A stretch of DNA of 64,000 nucleotides, from the NCBI GenBank assembly GCA_026874595.1, contig CM049311.1, positions 38,028,676 to 38,092,675 on the forward strand, read 5' to 3'. The notes below the pieces were generated by a model. The model ran no database searches. It was not told where the DNA came from and saw only the letters and a list, made by a program, of their open reading frames with translations. Positions 25,253 to 39,800 of this stretch are shown piece by piece. The DNA comes from Sipunculus nudus (taxonomy: Eukaryota > Annelida > Sipuncula > Golfingiida > Sipunculidae). The first letter of the stretch is position 1, and the number at the start of each line of letters is the position of its first letter. The position numbers and the translations under genes were made by a program.

Positions 25253-26355
25253 ACACTAGTCCATATATGGACCTTCATGCCCTCTGCTGGACAGACATTA
25301 CAGTCCATGGGCAAAATGAAAATTCATTGTACAACCTACTGCCATAGCTGTGATGCGGAAGTGCCTTGCTCAGTTTTGTTGAGAACTGCACTTTTACTTT
25401 GAGGTAGCCATGACAACCTGACTCAGTAGGCAATCGGATAATTGGGCTGGAAAGCCTACTCGAGTTGGGATTCAAGTAATATCGAGGAATGTATCGCAGT
25501 AGTCTTACATCAGGTTGCATTCATATTGTGGTAAAAGGCCTATAATCTCAATATTATGATAAGAATGATGAACTCGCACAATAGTATACATGTGAGCTCA
25601 CAACCAAACTGAAACACCGTCTCCATGGACACGGATCATTTACTGTATCGCCTGAAAGCTGCCTGCATCCTGTAACCCGTGCAAGCCATGCTTGTGCTCA
25701 TGCAGTCAAAGAAACAACAAACAGGCCCAGGGGATTACCAATGTGCTGGGTAAAAACGGAACTTTTCTTGCTCATGTTTGGTATTTTTAGAAAGTACACA
25801 AAAAAGGTAACGATTGGTCTGGTTTATGTTGATTGACAGTGTACCTGGAGGACATGAAGCGTTGTCAGAAATGACGAAAATATTTGCATCTTCATAAGGC
25901 CTTATAATGTGTTCCTCAGACTTATATGTAATGATACTCTAGTGCCAGTAAAGTGGTCGTAATGACAGAGGGTCGATATGATGCTACTATTGCCATGAAT
26001 TTGTAATAATATTTCCAGGGGCCTCAGCAGAAAGAACATCAGCAGCACTTGTGAGAGCTTGTGCACTGGGCCATAACACCTGTCAATCAAGATATGCCCT
26101 GACTGATTTTGCAACAAACAAAAAAAATGTGATACATGTTCCTGGTGGCTTAAACATCATGTACTGGATGTTAAGTGACCAGATACATGCGGGGGTCATA
26201 CATGTTCTGTGTGTGTCATTTGAGCTAAAGCTCCTAGACCCATTGCACAAAATTGATGTGGTAGGTTTTACGATGAATTTACATTTGGCCTATGGACTGT
26301 AATGTCTGTTCAGTAGAGATATATCACAGTACATGGTCTATGTATGGACTAGTGT
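25253..26355. mobile_element. Harbinger-like element with about 100-bp inverted repeats, 1,103 bp
   Basis: The left end ACACTAGTCCATATATGGAC and the right end GTATGGACTAGTGT are inverted. The arms extend about 100 bp (shared inner ACAGACATTACAGTCCAT, 25290 and 26293) and TTA flanks both sides. The interior has no transposase, so it is non-autonomous. Assignment to PIF/Harbinger rests on the TTA duplication. Confidence 0.72.
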
Positions 26356-27776
26356 TTACACCAAAATGCATGTCTAAAGACACAGAAGAAGACACAAGTC
26401 AGCCTGTGAAAACTTCTCTGCTTATAAATGAAGTACTTAGCGGTCTATAAAATTTAAATGTTCTTAAAATGTGACAATGAACATTTTTCTTAAAGCTGAA
26501 AAAATTCATAATTATAATACAACTATTTCCTACAGACCCACCTGTATTTACATGCATTTATAGCATATCATGTGTACATAATCACAGCCAGGTAACACAT
26601 TTAACTGTTAAAGTCAATATGAAAGTTAATGTTTTTATATTACTTTACAGGGTAAATCCCATAGAACAAATTAAATGATAAAAGTAAACATGAAAATTAA
26701 TTTTTATAACAGTGATAGTTGATCTTTACATCAATTTTCATTTTAGTTGAATAAAGTATTCAGATTAGGCCAAAAAAATAAAAGGTATGATTCTCAGGCA
26801 CCGCCCGCATCAATTTTAAACCCCTGCATCAAAAATTTTTATTTTGATTTTTGATAGAAACTTACCAATTATGAGCTTCAGCCGCTCGGACATTTCTTTC
26901 AAGAAGATAAAAATCATACAATTTCCTCTGTTATGTAGTGCTTTTACTTGTATAGTAAAATAAATCTGTTATTATCTTGCTTTTCCCTTATCATTTGACA
27001 TTTTTATCGAAACATACCAAAAAATTAAATATAAAAAACCCGCCAGCCCGCATTGATTTATGAAAAAAAGGGCCTGAGAACCATACCTTTTTTTTCCATT
27101 TTGGCCTTATATAAAATTAATTTGCTTTGGCTACAAGACTGGTTTTGTTTGGAAATTGCCGTAAATTCCTGTTTTACACATAACATGAGGAAAGTATTTT
27201 AAATATTCTATATAACACTACATTAAATATTCTACTTTCTGATTCTCTAATCCATAACTTTAACAGTAACAACGTATATGAACAATTCAGTGACAACTGA
27301 TGTTACACACAGAAAGTAATTCTGAACATCTACTGAAATTGACAACCAATGAATCACACATGAAGTGAAATTGACCATCAACTGTAACTGAAAACTGATG
27401 ATAACTCATTTCAAAATATTTTGAACAGCCTTTAATTATAATCTTATATCAATATTCAATACATACAACCTTGTATCACATCAAATGCAAAAATTCGACA
27501 CATTCATATATTTTCTGACAGTCTCTGCTTGCTTAATACTGCTAGTTCTGGAAATAATTATTGACATATACCACACATTTCCTGGAAAAGTTTCATAATC
27601 TAACTGGTTGCAAATACTTATTCATTATTTTAAAATATGCATTGTAACAAATTATTGTAATAAAACACCAAGAGTTTAAATTTAGCAGAATAAAATAATT
27701 TGCTGACAGTGCAGCATTAAAACAGATAAATTAAAATGACTGTTACCTGTATATTATGTACTTCCATAATTTCAGG
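26356..27776. other. 3' flank of MAP3K4 copy B, one MITE inside, no gene
   Basis: AT-rich. Apart from the MITE at 26768-27106 nothing is recognised. If the duplication is tandem, this same sequence should lie just left of window base 1. Confidence 0.5.
26768..27106. mobile_element. Harbinger-like MITE, 339 bp, TTA target site
   Basis: The ends are GGCCAAAA...TTTTGGCC with inner arms GATTCTCAGGC / GCCTGAGAACC, flanked by TTA on both sides. It is an independent insertion of the 1666-1987 family with an extra internal segment (GAAACTTACC...GGACATTTC, about 26850-26897). Confidence 0.72.
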
Positions 27777-29441
27777 CAAAACATTTTTACTTGTTGAGCT
27801 CAGTACCTACTAAAATGACTGACACAGTGGAATAGTCTACTAGTGGAATAAAGCACTACAGTAACCTTATAAAATTATGGTTAAAATCACTGAGGATAAG
27901 CCAGCAAACAAGGTTTTAAAAAATTCATCCCACTGTTTGTAGGGAAGGTTGCTTGCAAAGAGAGATAGATAAATGGCTGATGGATACCTGGTGGACTTTG
28001 TTGATCACAGAAAAACTGCAGAAAAAAAGAGCTTTGTCTATAAATGTTTATGTAACAAGGACGCTTCCTTCAATCAGCTTCTGACCTTTCAACATCACCC
28101 GTGTTAAAACATCAAAGTATTGAATACTCTTTTCACATAAAAGTTGAGTTGCAAACATTTTGCAAATGGGAACTGTAATTTTCAAATAAATGAAAAAGTT
28201 TCAATGAAGATACAATAACAATTTTGAATCCATCACATGAAATGTTATCAGATTGGTTTAAAGCGGCCCAATCACCTATAAAGCATGTTGAGTTAACACG
28301 AAAAATAGCTTCTTCCCTTTAAAATAAATATGTGCCTGCCAAAATATTGCCCTGAAACCGTTTGATTTCTCATGTAAACAAATGTTAAAAACAGTGGACC
28401 GGGCGCGATGAAAGGTGTCAACATAAAAACAGGGCGTGGGGCCGTGTGCACCGCTGAGCCAAAACACGTCAATCAGGAGATGCCCGGTCTGACTTGGCCC
28501 AAAAAATGTAATATATGTTTCTGCTGGCTGAAACACAGCTAGTTGTCCCTCTTATTCAGACCTCCGGTCATGTGGCCTTGTTATGGTAAATAGACTGTGT
28601 TTACCAACACGCAGAGCCATAACATGGTGTTAAACAGCCATATGCGAGGAAATGTGACTGTGTGCTGGGATGGTTTTGCTGGGAAACATTTGTATAAACC
28701 AAAATTGAACTGACAGTGTGAAAGAATTAGCCATAATTTAGCTCCTGATTATGTCCCTTTAAATTTCAGTTTTATCAACCTCAAATCACCTTGGTCAAAG
28801 AGCAAGTATGTAATATGGATCAGTATGCTTGTTGTAACAATTTGGCATACTGCCAATCTGATGATCTGTCCTGAAGTGCATCTGAATGATTAAAGCAGGT
28901 TTACTGGTAAACTAATTTGATTTGTCATTTAAAAAAAAAAAATAATAATAATTTGTGCGACTCCTAACAGTTAAATATGTGTAACATAATGAAATGGATG
29001 ATGATTTGTTTATTATAATAACATAATACTGGGAATAATTACAACACATATAACAGACATTACAGTGTTTATAACAGACAACACACCTGCTGAAACAACT
29101 GGCCCTAAACAAAGGTATTTATTCCTAACACTCAATACAACATTTGTGATAGTGAAACCCTGAAAAACCATATAGGATATCGCTAAGGTGTCCTGAGATA
29201 CCCTGTGACACAATTGTTGTGGTTTATTTAATATATATAATGGTTGGCCTTATATTCGTAGGTAAATGTTGAAGATTTCAGCATTTTGCATGGGTTCCAT
29301 TTTTATGATCTCACTATACAGAAACCTACACAAGAGTATATTGAAACATGAATTACTTTGTTGTGAGTGAGAAAACAATGGGATATTCCTTATTGACACA
29401 TATTATTAAACATCATTTTAATGTATAAAATCTTTGATTTA

Positions 29442-29763
29442 GGTAAAAAAAAAAGAAAAAGGGTTCTCAGGCACCGCCCACATTATTTTTAAACCCCCCC
29501 CCCCCCCGCATCAAAAATTTTTATTTTGATTTTCATCTTTCAAGAAGATAAAATAATACAATTTTGATAAGATTACCTTTTTATGTAGTGCTTTTACCTG
29601 TTCAGCATAAAAATCTTTTATTTTCATGCTTTTCCCTGATCACATGACATTTCATTTTTTATCCAAACATACAAAAAAAGCTAAAAAATAAAATATCGCC
29701 TGCCTGCCTGCTTTCACTGATTCTGAAAAAAAAGTGCCTGAGAACCCAACCTTTTTTTTTGCC
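29442..29763. mobile_element. Harbinger-like MITE (copy B of 1666-1987)
   Basis: Same element as 1666-1987, carried by the large duplication, including the same 14-C run. Confidence 0.7.
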
Positions 29764-30751
29764 TTACTTTGTTGAGAGGGAGACAAAGATTGGACATTCT
29801 TAATCGGTAGATACTACTAAACATCTTTTCATTTATAATATAATTCCATTTTCAGGTAAAATAAAAGATGTTACTTTTCAAAATGTCCCCATTTAGACTC
29901 TCAGCTTCAAATATTTGCTTTATGCACCAATAAAATATTACACCTGAGACATAGAATAAATACCTGCTAAACTCTGTCAATTGGCCATTTTATTCAAGGT
30001 TGTTTCATTTCAGCCATGATTTCAATTTTGTGAAAATCATGACTCAGAAACCCATATAAATGTAAAACCAGCCACAATATATATTTCACTTCCTACTTAT
30101 ATTATATGGGATATTTTGCAATCTATTCAACATTTCAGCGACTCTTTTCAAATGCCTATAAGTTCACTGAGACCATCTGTGTCACATATACAAAATAAAT
30201 GCATACCATTAAGATGACAGAAACACTTAGATGTCAGACCATTAAGATCTTAGTGAAGCACTGTCACACACTCATTATGTTTTAATATTTATTTGTGATT
30301 GCTTAGGGATCATGTAATTTGCAAACAGTCTTGGCACAACATTGGTAGTATATCTATTTAAGTAAATAATGCAGATCACAGTCTTTTTCCTGGCCTATGC
30401 TCTCTTCAGATAAACCAATAGCTGGGTGCATTTGGCTACATCTACAAACTGGATACACCTCTATATAACAGAACTGATTCAGGTGTACCCAGAAAATGCT
30501 CCTAAAAATAACTTTTTGTTAAGGTCACCTTTCTGGTAAGGCCACTTCTGTTCTCCACAGGAGAGTATCAAGTTACAATATAAATACTTTATAAGATGTG
30601 TCCATATAATGGGGTGTCTACACATAACTGTTCCACCATACCGTGATAAATATTTGATGTGCAGCAGAAACAGCCTGAGAATCAACTCTCTGTGATATAA
30701 TTTAATAAATATAATTTATGAAGACAACACCAGGGGCTGGCTGTTATCCCT

Positions 30752-30802
30752 CTACGTATCTTCTGGGTCCACGTCAGCTTCAGGTTCCTCTTCAATATAA
30801 AC
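30752..30802 (-). CDS. MAP3K4: MAP3K4 last exon 15, copy B (residues 680-695, stop)
   Basis: 51 coding nt after acceptor TTGACAG, phase 0, then TAG. It encodes the acidic tail VYIEEEPEADVDPEDT. The vertebrate protein also ends soon after HSFVKV with an acidic tail, but a shorter one. The 3' UTR should continue below 30752; several AATAAA hexamers exist on the minus strand (for example about 30289), so I cannot pick the poly(A) site. Confidence 0.85.
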   Translation of the reverse strand, partial: VYIEEEPEADVDPEDT

Positions 30803-33800
30803 CTGTCAATCACAGGAAACAGTCAGTAAAGTCAGCATACATTATATAGTCCCTCCCACCAAGGGGCATCCATCATTTTTTGGAGATATTTACAAAGTCA
30901 ATTTATTCTGAAAAATTACCTGTTAGTAAATCAGCAAGGTACTTTGGCATTTATTTATAAAGAAAACACCACCATAGCTTGAAAAGAATTTGAGTGAAAC
31001 AATTAATTTTATATCTGAAAAAAAATAAGTATTTGTAATGACATAGTGACTGAAAAGATAGGGTCAAGGACACTGTTTGTTGGAGGTTGCTTGGATGATG
31101 AGAGTTCTTGGTACATTTAGCAAGTTGCAACATTTAGCAAATTGCAAATTATACATTCAGTAAGTTTTCATAAAATATTCCATTCTCTATTGCTGGACTG
31201 CACACAATTTTCTGCCACTGTAACAGTGGACAGAAATCACCATTTTATGATTATTGCCAAGACCCAATGGGCACAAAAACCAATGGTGGGATGGACTAAA
31301 GGCATTGACAAAATACTGAGATATTCAAAGGTGTTCTTTCATAGACTTATTCATTCAATATTTTTTTATAATAATTTTCCAACCCTTTGCACTGTTTGAT
31401 TAAAACTATACATGAGGAAGCAATAATATTATGAGATTAAATTTTCAATAAGGAGGAATTCCAATTTTAATCTTTTGTAGCTCACTAAAACAATTTTCTA
31501 GCTGGAATTGCCACTTCAAATAACACTGGCAATATTGTTTATAATCTTAATTCACATAACTCAAAATAATCTGCAAGCAACATTTACACTGTTATTATAA
31601 TGGTGACACTACGACTTGGAACTACCAAATGGAACAACCTGAAATTACTAAATGGTAAACCCAGATAAGGGTATACTGGCTTCATAAACTCACTGAACTG
31701 GTCAATACATGATATGGAATCAACAAATAGTAAAATCTGATCAGGCTTTTATTAACTTGTTAGTGATATTGTGGTGTGATTAAAGCCAGCCATTCACTAA
31801 CCTTATTTGTTGATAAAATGTCATTTCTAGCCTTCTTTGTGTACATATCTATGAACTTTTAAGTAATTAATCCTAAGGAAAGTTCTTATAACACCTCTGT
31901 AAGCTTGTTTATCTACAAGCTGTTTGTAAACATAGCACATGCACCAATGTTGACAAATAAAAACAAAATGTAAACACAGGTGGCTGACTGCACGTGCAGA
32001 GGTTGAAAGATCACAAGTTGCAAAATACCCTTTGCAAAACTCAGGTTCATCTATTGATTTTTCTATTATTTTGGTGGACCCCCACATGTTATAAACAAAT
32101 GGATATAAACAAAACAAAACAAAACAGCCCCTGTGCAATAGGATCGGTGAATTCTGGCTTTTCTTTATAGAAGTTCAAGGGATTATCTTAAGATACTGGT
32201 CAGTTATCAGATTAGGCCCCCCCCCAACATTGTGATGATCAAGGTACCTTAACGAACGGATGGTTCTGTAATTGGTCGGCCGTCCATCTTTCTTTTGGGT
32301 CATGTTCAAAACAGTGTGACAGGAAGTCCTCTCCCTCGCTGCTCAGCGTCTCAGGGATGGCGGGGGTACTGCCCATTCCTACCTTGAACATGATCTGCAT
32401 GTTGTTCTCCAGCTCAGACCAGGGACGCTGCAAACATCAGTCATACAAAAATGTTACTAATATATATGGTTAAGCATATACAGAGTAAACAAAAGTGAGG
32501 AAAAATTAGGTCTTGGCAGCTGAGTGGTAAATAATTGACTCTCTCCTCTGGTGACCCAGGTTTAATTCCTAGCATGGCTATCAGTGCTTTATATTAGATT
32601 ATCCAAGGTCCATGGTTTTCCCCAGGTACTCTGTTTCCTCAAACTCTGGAGACTTGTACCAGAGCCATAGACAGTGCCTAGAATTAGTTATCATAATTAC
32701 CTGTATATTCCTAGAGAAAGAATAATGTTTAAGGTGTGCATCCTGCATATCATAATGGTGCAAATAATGTCACACATAACAAATATTAACGTCATGATGT
32801 TTCTTAACTGAGCAACTATTTCAACATGATGAGTTGGCACACAATGTCAATGAAAGGTATTATGTGGTGGCATAAAGATGTGAACATCATGCTGCCCTGT
32901 CACATACTTCTGTCACTTAACAAAACTTAACTATAAATATACAAGTTATGTAAGAGTATAAGATTCCACAAATTTCAAACTCATCTGAGATCTTGGTTGA
33001 AAGAATTTGTAAATTTGGAAATAAAATATGCAGTACATGTACTTCAAAGGTTATGGCTTTGTTTTCAAACTTCTCCAGAAGCTTGGTGGAAACAAAAGTT
33101 GTGTCAAATTTGAGGAAAAATTATGCCAAACTGCAGGTGTTATGGGTCTGACAAAAACCTTATATTAGCCTAGTTTTGACCTAGAAGATTTAAGTCTTTC
33201 ATGGTTAATTAACATTAATTAGCAAAACATTCAAGCTCTTCCTGATGAATCTGGCCAACTGTATGTTTTACTATCTGGAGACTTGGCTTCTGAGGAGCTG
33301 ATAGATGTTTCCTATCCTTAATGTCAAGAATATTTTCAGGTTCCAAAGAGAAGCTACCAGGACTTGTTAATATGGGAAGACTGTACTCCCAAGCCTCACA
33401 GTTATGATTTGTGTCCTGTTAGCGGACGGACAGGCAGAAATGGACAAAGAGTGATCACTATTTTGCTATAAAACTGCATTTTAGATATGGTAATGTAGTT
33501 TGATACTACCCACTAAATAGTGGTTTCCTGCTACTGGCTGCATAATATTGTGTACAACTAAAAATTTATAATTTTCAAAATATTAAAATATTAAAATACC
33601 TAATGAAAATGAATATGAATTTCATAATTTTTTTATATACACATATACCACAAAAAAAGGTTTAAATGATATATATGGGCCTGTTATTAATTTTAAGTTA
33701 CTTTTTGGTTGATTTGAACTAAAGGGGATTTTGCCAAAGAAATTACTTTAAGTCAGTTTAATCATTAAACATTCTGCCACCTGAATCTGAAACAAAATCT

Positions 33801-36800
33801 GCTATTGCATTTCAACATCAAACCTCTCACTGGATAATCACACAGACAACAGCTCTTAAGCTGAATATATTTACTCATATCTAAAACATCATATTCCCTC
33901 AGTGGTAACTCATGACACTCAGCCCTTAACAGCGAAAAAACTAGAAAAGTCATACCATCAGCAAAAATTGGAAATGCCTTCCACTCACAACAGATAATCA
34001 TTATACATATTTTAAAAATAGCTTTTTCAGAGAGTTTCAGTTTCGTTTTCCCTTAAGTTTATTTGCAGTCTGAAAGTGGGCTGAATTGTTTTCATATAAT
34101 TGCCAGGCAGGTGAAGCCTGAAAGCTAAATGTGTGGGGCCGATACAGGTTGAGTTTTTTCTTTGTAGTTTCTGGGTTGGTTTCCCGTACTGTGGGGCAGG
34201 GAAAGCTTGTTTATATTTAGTGAGGTGGGTGTGGGCTTTAAATCTCGGCCAGAGCAGGGCTCTAACACTCACCTTTCCTGTCATCATTTCAATAACAACA
34301 CAACCCAAACTCCAGATGTCTGAAGCACGACCTGAACCTCCCTGTAAGTTACGAGTGATCACTTCAGGAGCCATAAATGCTGCAAAAAGAAAAAAAAACC
34401 TAGTCACACAACTGACTCAAACTTGTTGTTACCAGAATGCTATTGATCTGAGAGATAAAAGTGATGTTTGGGCCTGGTATCCAAGAAAAAATCAAGTCCA
34501 GCAGTGACCCAGTTTCTGATATGGAAGGAGAAATTGAATATGGTTACTTCATTACTAAATTAGAAGATTGTATATTTTCTAAAACATTCCCTGTGACATC
34601 TGACAAGAAATTAAGGTACAAGAGTTTGACCACAATGGACAAAATGAAAAAGCAAGTTGAGGCAAAGGGCTGGATATATTAAGCCTGGATTACTATCGAT
34701 CAAAAAATCTACAAATCCATGTTTTCTTCCAAGTTTGTATCCCTTGTTCAGGCAAAGAGCTCCCTGCTTTAACAATACAGCTGTCATCATTTTAAGATGA
34801 CTATTTCCTAGGGTTGTGTGATATTATTGATATATTGCTATTAGTCTTATAATGTGTATCACAATATGGTTTTCATATATTGATATTCAGACAAACACAA
34901 ACTTATATACTGTAGTAAAAATAAAGTTTCCGTTACAAGTTTTGACATCTAAATGGTATGAGTTTAGTGAAGGTGTGAATTAAACTGAGGTGCACATATT
35001 TTCAATGTGTCATCATATTTAATACAATAATGGATTAATGACACATTTAATGTGTTGTATATACCAGAAATACACTCAAATCATATAAACTGATACACTG
35101 AAAAATACTGTGATACATATTGCAATACACTCCCACATACTGCAATGTATAAACTGCAGGTGATACCCATCCCTACTACCAGTACTTCCTATGTCTAAAT
35201 GTAAGAAAGGTGCCAGGTTACCCACCAGTAGTGCCGACCAGGGTGTTCACTTCACCGGGTAAGGTGGTGTGGTTCTTCAGTTTGACAGCACAACCAAAGT
35301 CTCCTAACTTGAGTAGACCATCAGACCTCAGGAAGATATTGGCACCTAGCAAACATACAGGATACTGTGAAGTATTTATCTATCACTGTGTGTCAACTCA
35401 TTTCACAAACACTTAAAATCCACTAAACAGGCAAAATAAATCTGCAGGAATTCCCAACAGTCAAGTCCTCTCAATCCATTATTAATTTGTGATACTTCAT
35501 GTATAAAATAAACCCAATAACACAGACAACTCAAAGTCATTGATAACTTACTGGTTGCAAGAAGCAAATCTGCTACTTTTTAGGATCTTGCAAGTCCGAC
35601 TTTATTTTTCATATACAGTTAATACAGTTTAGAGATCACCTCAAAATAAAAATCACTGTTACATGGTCTCAAATCTTTTTTGTTCTTTATATCAGACCTA
35701 GTTTGGGTGATCAACTAAAAAATGTGACCACTTTATGAAGGTCCCATTTGGGGTCATTTTTTTTTAAAGCAGATAGATAGCACAGATAAGTTAAGACTTT
35801 GCTGCTTTCTCATCTCTGCCTCATCATGAGAATTTCATCAGATTAGGTTCATGATTGCAGAAGTCATGTTTAGAATACACAAACACATATGGGGATGAAC
35901 ACATACCCTTCTGGCAGAGGCAATAAAATGAACTGGGAAAAGCTACTTATGAGCTGTACACATGCTCATGCCAAAGCTAGTTGTTACATAATGTATATTG
36001 TACCAATCAAAATGTCAATAATATATCAACAACAACAACCAAGGTTACAAGATGCCATGCACTTCAATGACTTTGTTGCATTTTGTTCCAATAAGCTTGC
36101 CACAATTAAAATTAGAAACTGCAAAATGATTTCAGAAAAATCTTTCCAGAATCAAATACAATGAAATCTGTGTAACAAGTCCAACTACTGGACTAGCCAA
36201 AACTGATCTTAATTCACAGGTGGTCTTGTGAATGTGAATGCTTTTGGTCTACTCAAGGGCGGTCTTAATAAACAGGTGGTCTTAATAGACAGGTGGTCTT
36301 ATTAAACAGGTGGTCTTTTAGACAGGTTCCACTGCAAGTGTGAGACTGTAAGTGAAGAACTGTGAAGGCAGCAGTTGTAAGCTGTACATAATAACTGATT
36401 TACTACACTATCAGAACTACAGTCAAACACAATAGTGTCCATGTTTAATGGACCAACAGGAAAGCTCTGATTCATCCAAGGTTTTTTGACACAAGCTTGT
36501 TTTACTTGGTAATAATTCACTAAATATTGCTATAACTTAAATATCATAACCTCTACATTTTCCGATTGGTTCACAGACAGTTTAAACAGAAACCATGTTG
36601 CACACAGAATTTTCATACTCTGTGTATTTTTAATGAAAAAAAAAGTTTCCTTTCAAAAATAACTTGATTTCCTTTCATTTGATCCTAAAGTCACACAGAA
36701 TTTCTGGTGAATCTGAACATAATCTTTAATGAGCCATATTTGTCATTTCTACATCTGAATTAATTTTTTTTCGACAGCCTAGTTCTGTTGACCTTTTACC

Positions 36801-39800
36801 TTTGATATCCCTGTGCACGATGCCATGTTCATGTAACACATGCACAGCCTGCAGGATCTCACTGGTGTAGCGTCGAACATGAGCCTCCGTCAGTCCAAGA
36901 CGAGCAATATCTTCAAGGGTGCCTTCATCACAATACTCCATGAATATCAACATCTCATCCTGTAATTAGTGTTACACAGGTATATAAAAAGAACAAAAAA
37001 TCCTCCCTGAAAAAAATAGTTACTCATTCTGTGACAAGTGGTATGCATATACAGAAAGAATGTAAATTATGCTCCCTGAAAGTAATAATGTCTTCCTGTA
37101 TTTACTGTAATCAGTTGGAATTACATTATCACAATTGATGATTTATGAAAAGGGATATTAAATTAATTTATATTATATTAAATGAAAAGTTATCCAGTGA
37201 AATCTCCAAAGTATGGACACTGGCTGGACCTGGGGTTATGCCTGTAAATAAAAGGTGCCTGTATTAGATTTATCATGAAGCCCCATCTACATTTAATGGG
37301 ACAACCTAATATAAAAAGTTTGTCTATAATACAAGTGTGTCCAAGATACAGAGGTCCATGATATGAAGGTGTCCATAAAACAGAGATGTCCATAATACAG
37401 AGATGTCCATGATACAGAGATGTAGATAATGCACAGATGTCAAAGATACAGAGATGTCAATGATGCAGAGATGTCAAAGATACAGAGATGTCAAAGATAC
37501 AGAGGTGTCAATGATACAGAGATGTCAAAGATACAGAGATGTTATTGATACAGAGATGTCGATGATACAGAGATGTCATTGATACAGAGATGTCAATGAT
37601 ACAGAGATGTCATTGATACAGAGATGTCGATGATACAGAGATGTCGATGATACAGAGATGTCATTGATACAGAGATGTCGATGATACAGAGATGTCAATG
37701 ATACAGAGATGTTGATGATACAGAGATGTTGATGATACAGAGATGTCATTGATACAGAGATGTCGATGATACAGAGATGTCGATGATACAGAGATGTCAT
37801 TGATACAGAGATGTCAATGATACAGAGATGTCATTGATACAGAGATGTTGATGATACAGAGATGTCAATGATACAGAGATGTTGATGATACAGAGATGTC
37901 AATGATGCAGAGATGTCGATGATACAATGATGTCGATGATACAGAGATGTCCAAGATGCAGAGATATAGATAATACAATGATGTCGATGATACAGAGATG
38001 TCCAAGATGCAGAGATATAGATAATACAAAGATGTCCATGATACTGATGTGTCCATGATACAGATATGTCCAGGATGCTGATGTGTTATTTATGCACAGA
38101 GAAGTCCATTATACAGATGTCTCAATGATACAGAGGTGTCCATAATACATGTATTCACAATACAGAGGTCCCATTATACCAATGTGCCCATAATACAGAT
38201 GTGTCCATAATACATGGATGCCCATAATAACCCATAATACAGTGGTATCCATAATACAGAGGTGTCCATGAGGAGAGAGCCCCCTGAAAGTCAAGATTTG
38301 TTGTTTACTGTATCATCACATATACAGTGGGGCCCTGTCTTGGGTGACCTCCTGGAAAAGCAACTACCTCCTGTTAATGACCATTTCTCCTTGCATGGAT
38401 GTTTTTGCAGTTAATATATACTTTAATTTAGTGACAACCTGCATAACCTAACCAGTGACCAACCAATTTGAAGAGAGATGGCACTGCTGACAACTAGCAG
38501 TCAGGCAAGATTGGTATTTCCAGGCACTGTGACTGTTTTTTTATTTTCATGACCAATTCTGATTCTTGTTAACAAGGAACTTGGCAACCCATGTTACCAC
38601 ATCAGTTATGGTAATTATTTTGATAAACTCTTATAATATAAATGGTCAATATCCATGTAAAAATCTTCATTTTAATTATGTTTTACTAACTAGCAGACCA
38701 ATTTTGTCAGCATTTCATCTTTGTCAATCAACTGTTCCTGCTTGCTTGAAGATTGCAGGTGATGTCAATTAAATCTTTTTTTTTCATCTACACTTAGTTT
38801 GGTTCTCGAGTGATTGTCTTTACTTAATGTACTTGTATGCACAGTTAAATTTCCAGCAGTATTTGGGTAATCCCACCTGTAAAATCCCATCATGCATGAT
38901 CCAATGTTATATTTCATGAAAACATATCATTGTCAGTCTGTGCTTCATGCTTGATGACTGCTGATGAAGTAGTGTTTCATTTTTAATTAAATTTTCCAGC
39001 CAACAATTTGCTCTGGTTCTCCAACATTCATCATTATGGTTCTACATAGTTAATTTCCAGCAGTATACAGGTAATAACACCCATTAAGCTCCCATCATGC
39101 ATCATCCCATGGTATGGCTGGAAACAGATTTCTAAATGGGGAGATTTTACTCATAAAATCGACTGACATGCACAATGCAAATAGTCATGCAAGGTGAAAA
39201 ATTGATGAATGACCCATTACACACCAAAATATGAAACATATTTATTCTAAATACTGGTTTACACTTTAATTATCATACGGACTGCCATATTTGGTCCTAA
39301 ATTCATGTTCCTCAGTTTGTGACCACCTGCAATTAATTAATGACCATTTTTCTTTGGCAGAAAGGGTGGTCCCCAAAGACAGGGCCCACTGTACTTCACA
39401 AGTTGAATGTGTGTGCCTGTGTGTATTGTACATATACAATAAAATTCACCCTATGCAGCTCCACTCCAAAATATTTGACTAGACTTGGATGAGAAATGCC
39501 CTCAAATATCTTGATTTCATCAGCTATATCCTTTATTGTTTGATGGTCATTGGGTTGGAATCTGATCTGTTTAAAACAAGAGAAACAAATTCATTAAAAT
39601 CTTTCAGGAAATAAATGTACACAAGGCCGCAACATATTTCTCTTTATTATTAATTAAAGTATCATTAATAAAAGATAATATGTAAAGCATCTGATTTCTC
39701 TTTCCAAGATAAAATGTGGAAGAAATAAATGACAAACAGAAAATACTGGAGTTACAATTGAAACAATCATAACAAATGACACATAGGTCATGGTGCTCAG

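Larger units (their letters stand above)
27777..39442. repeat. Duplicated segment, copy B
   Basis: Second copy of 1-11666 in the same orientation. At its right end the sequence continues into MAP3K4 exon 10, so this copy is the one in the intact gene. At its left end the preceding sequence (11667-27776) is not seen elsewhere in the window, because copy A's left flank is off the edge. Confidence 0.97.

Noticed and set aside
25275-25520. 81-residue minus-strand frame
   Set aside because: It lies within the inverted arm of the Harbinger-like element; no similarity recognised.
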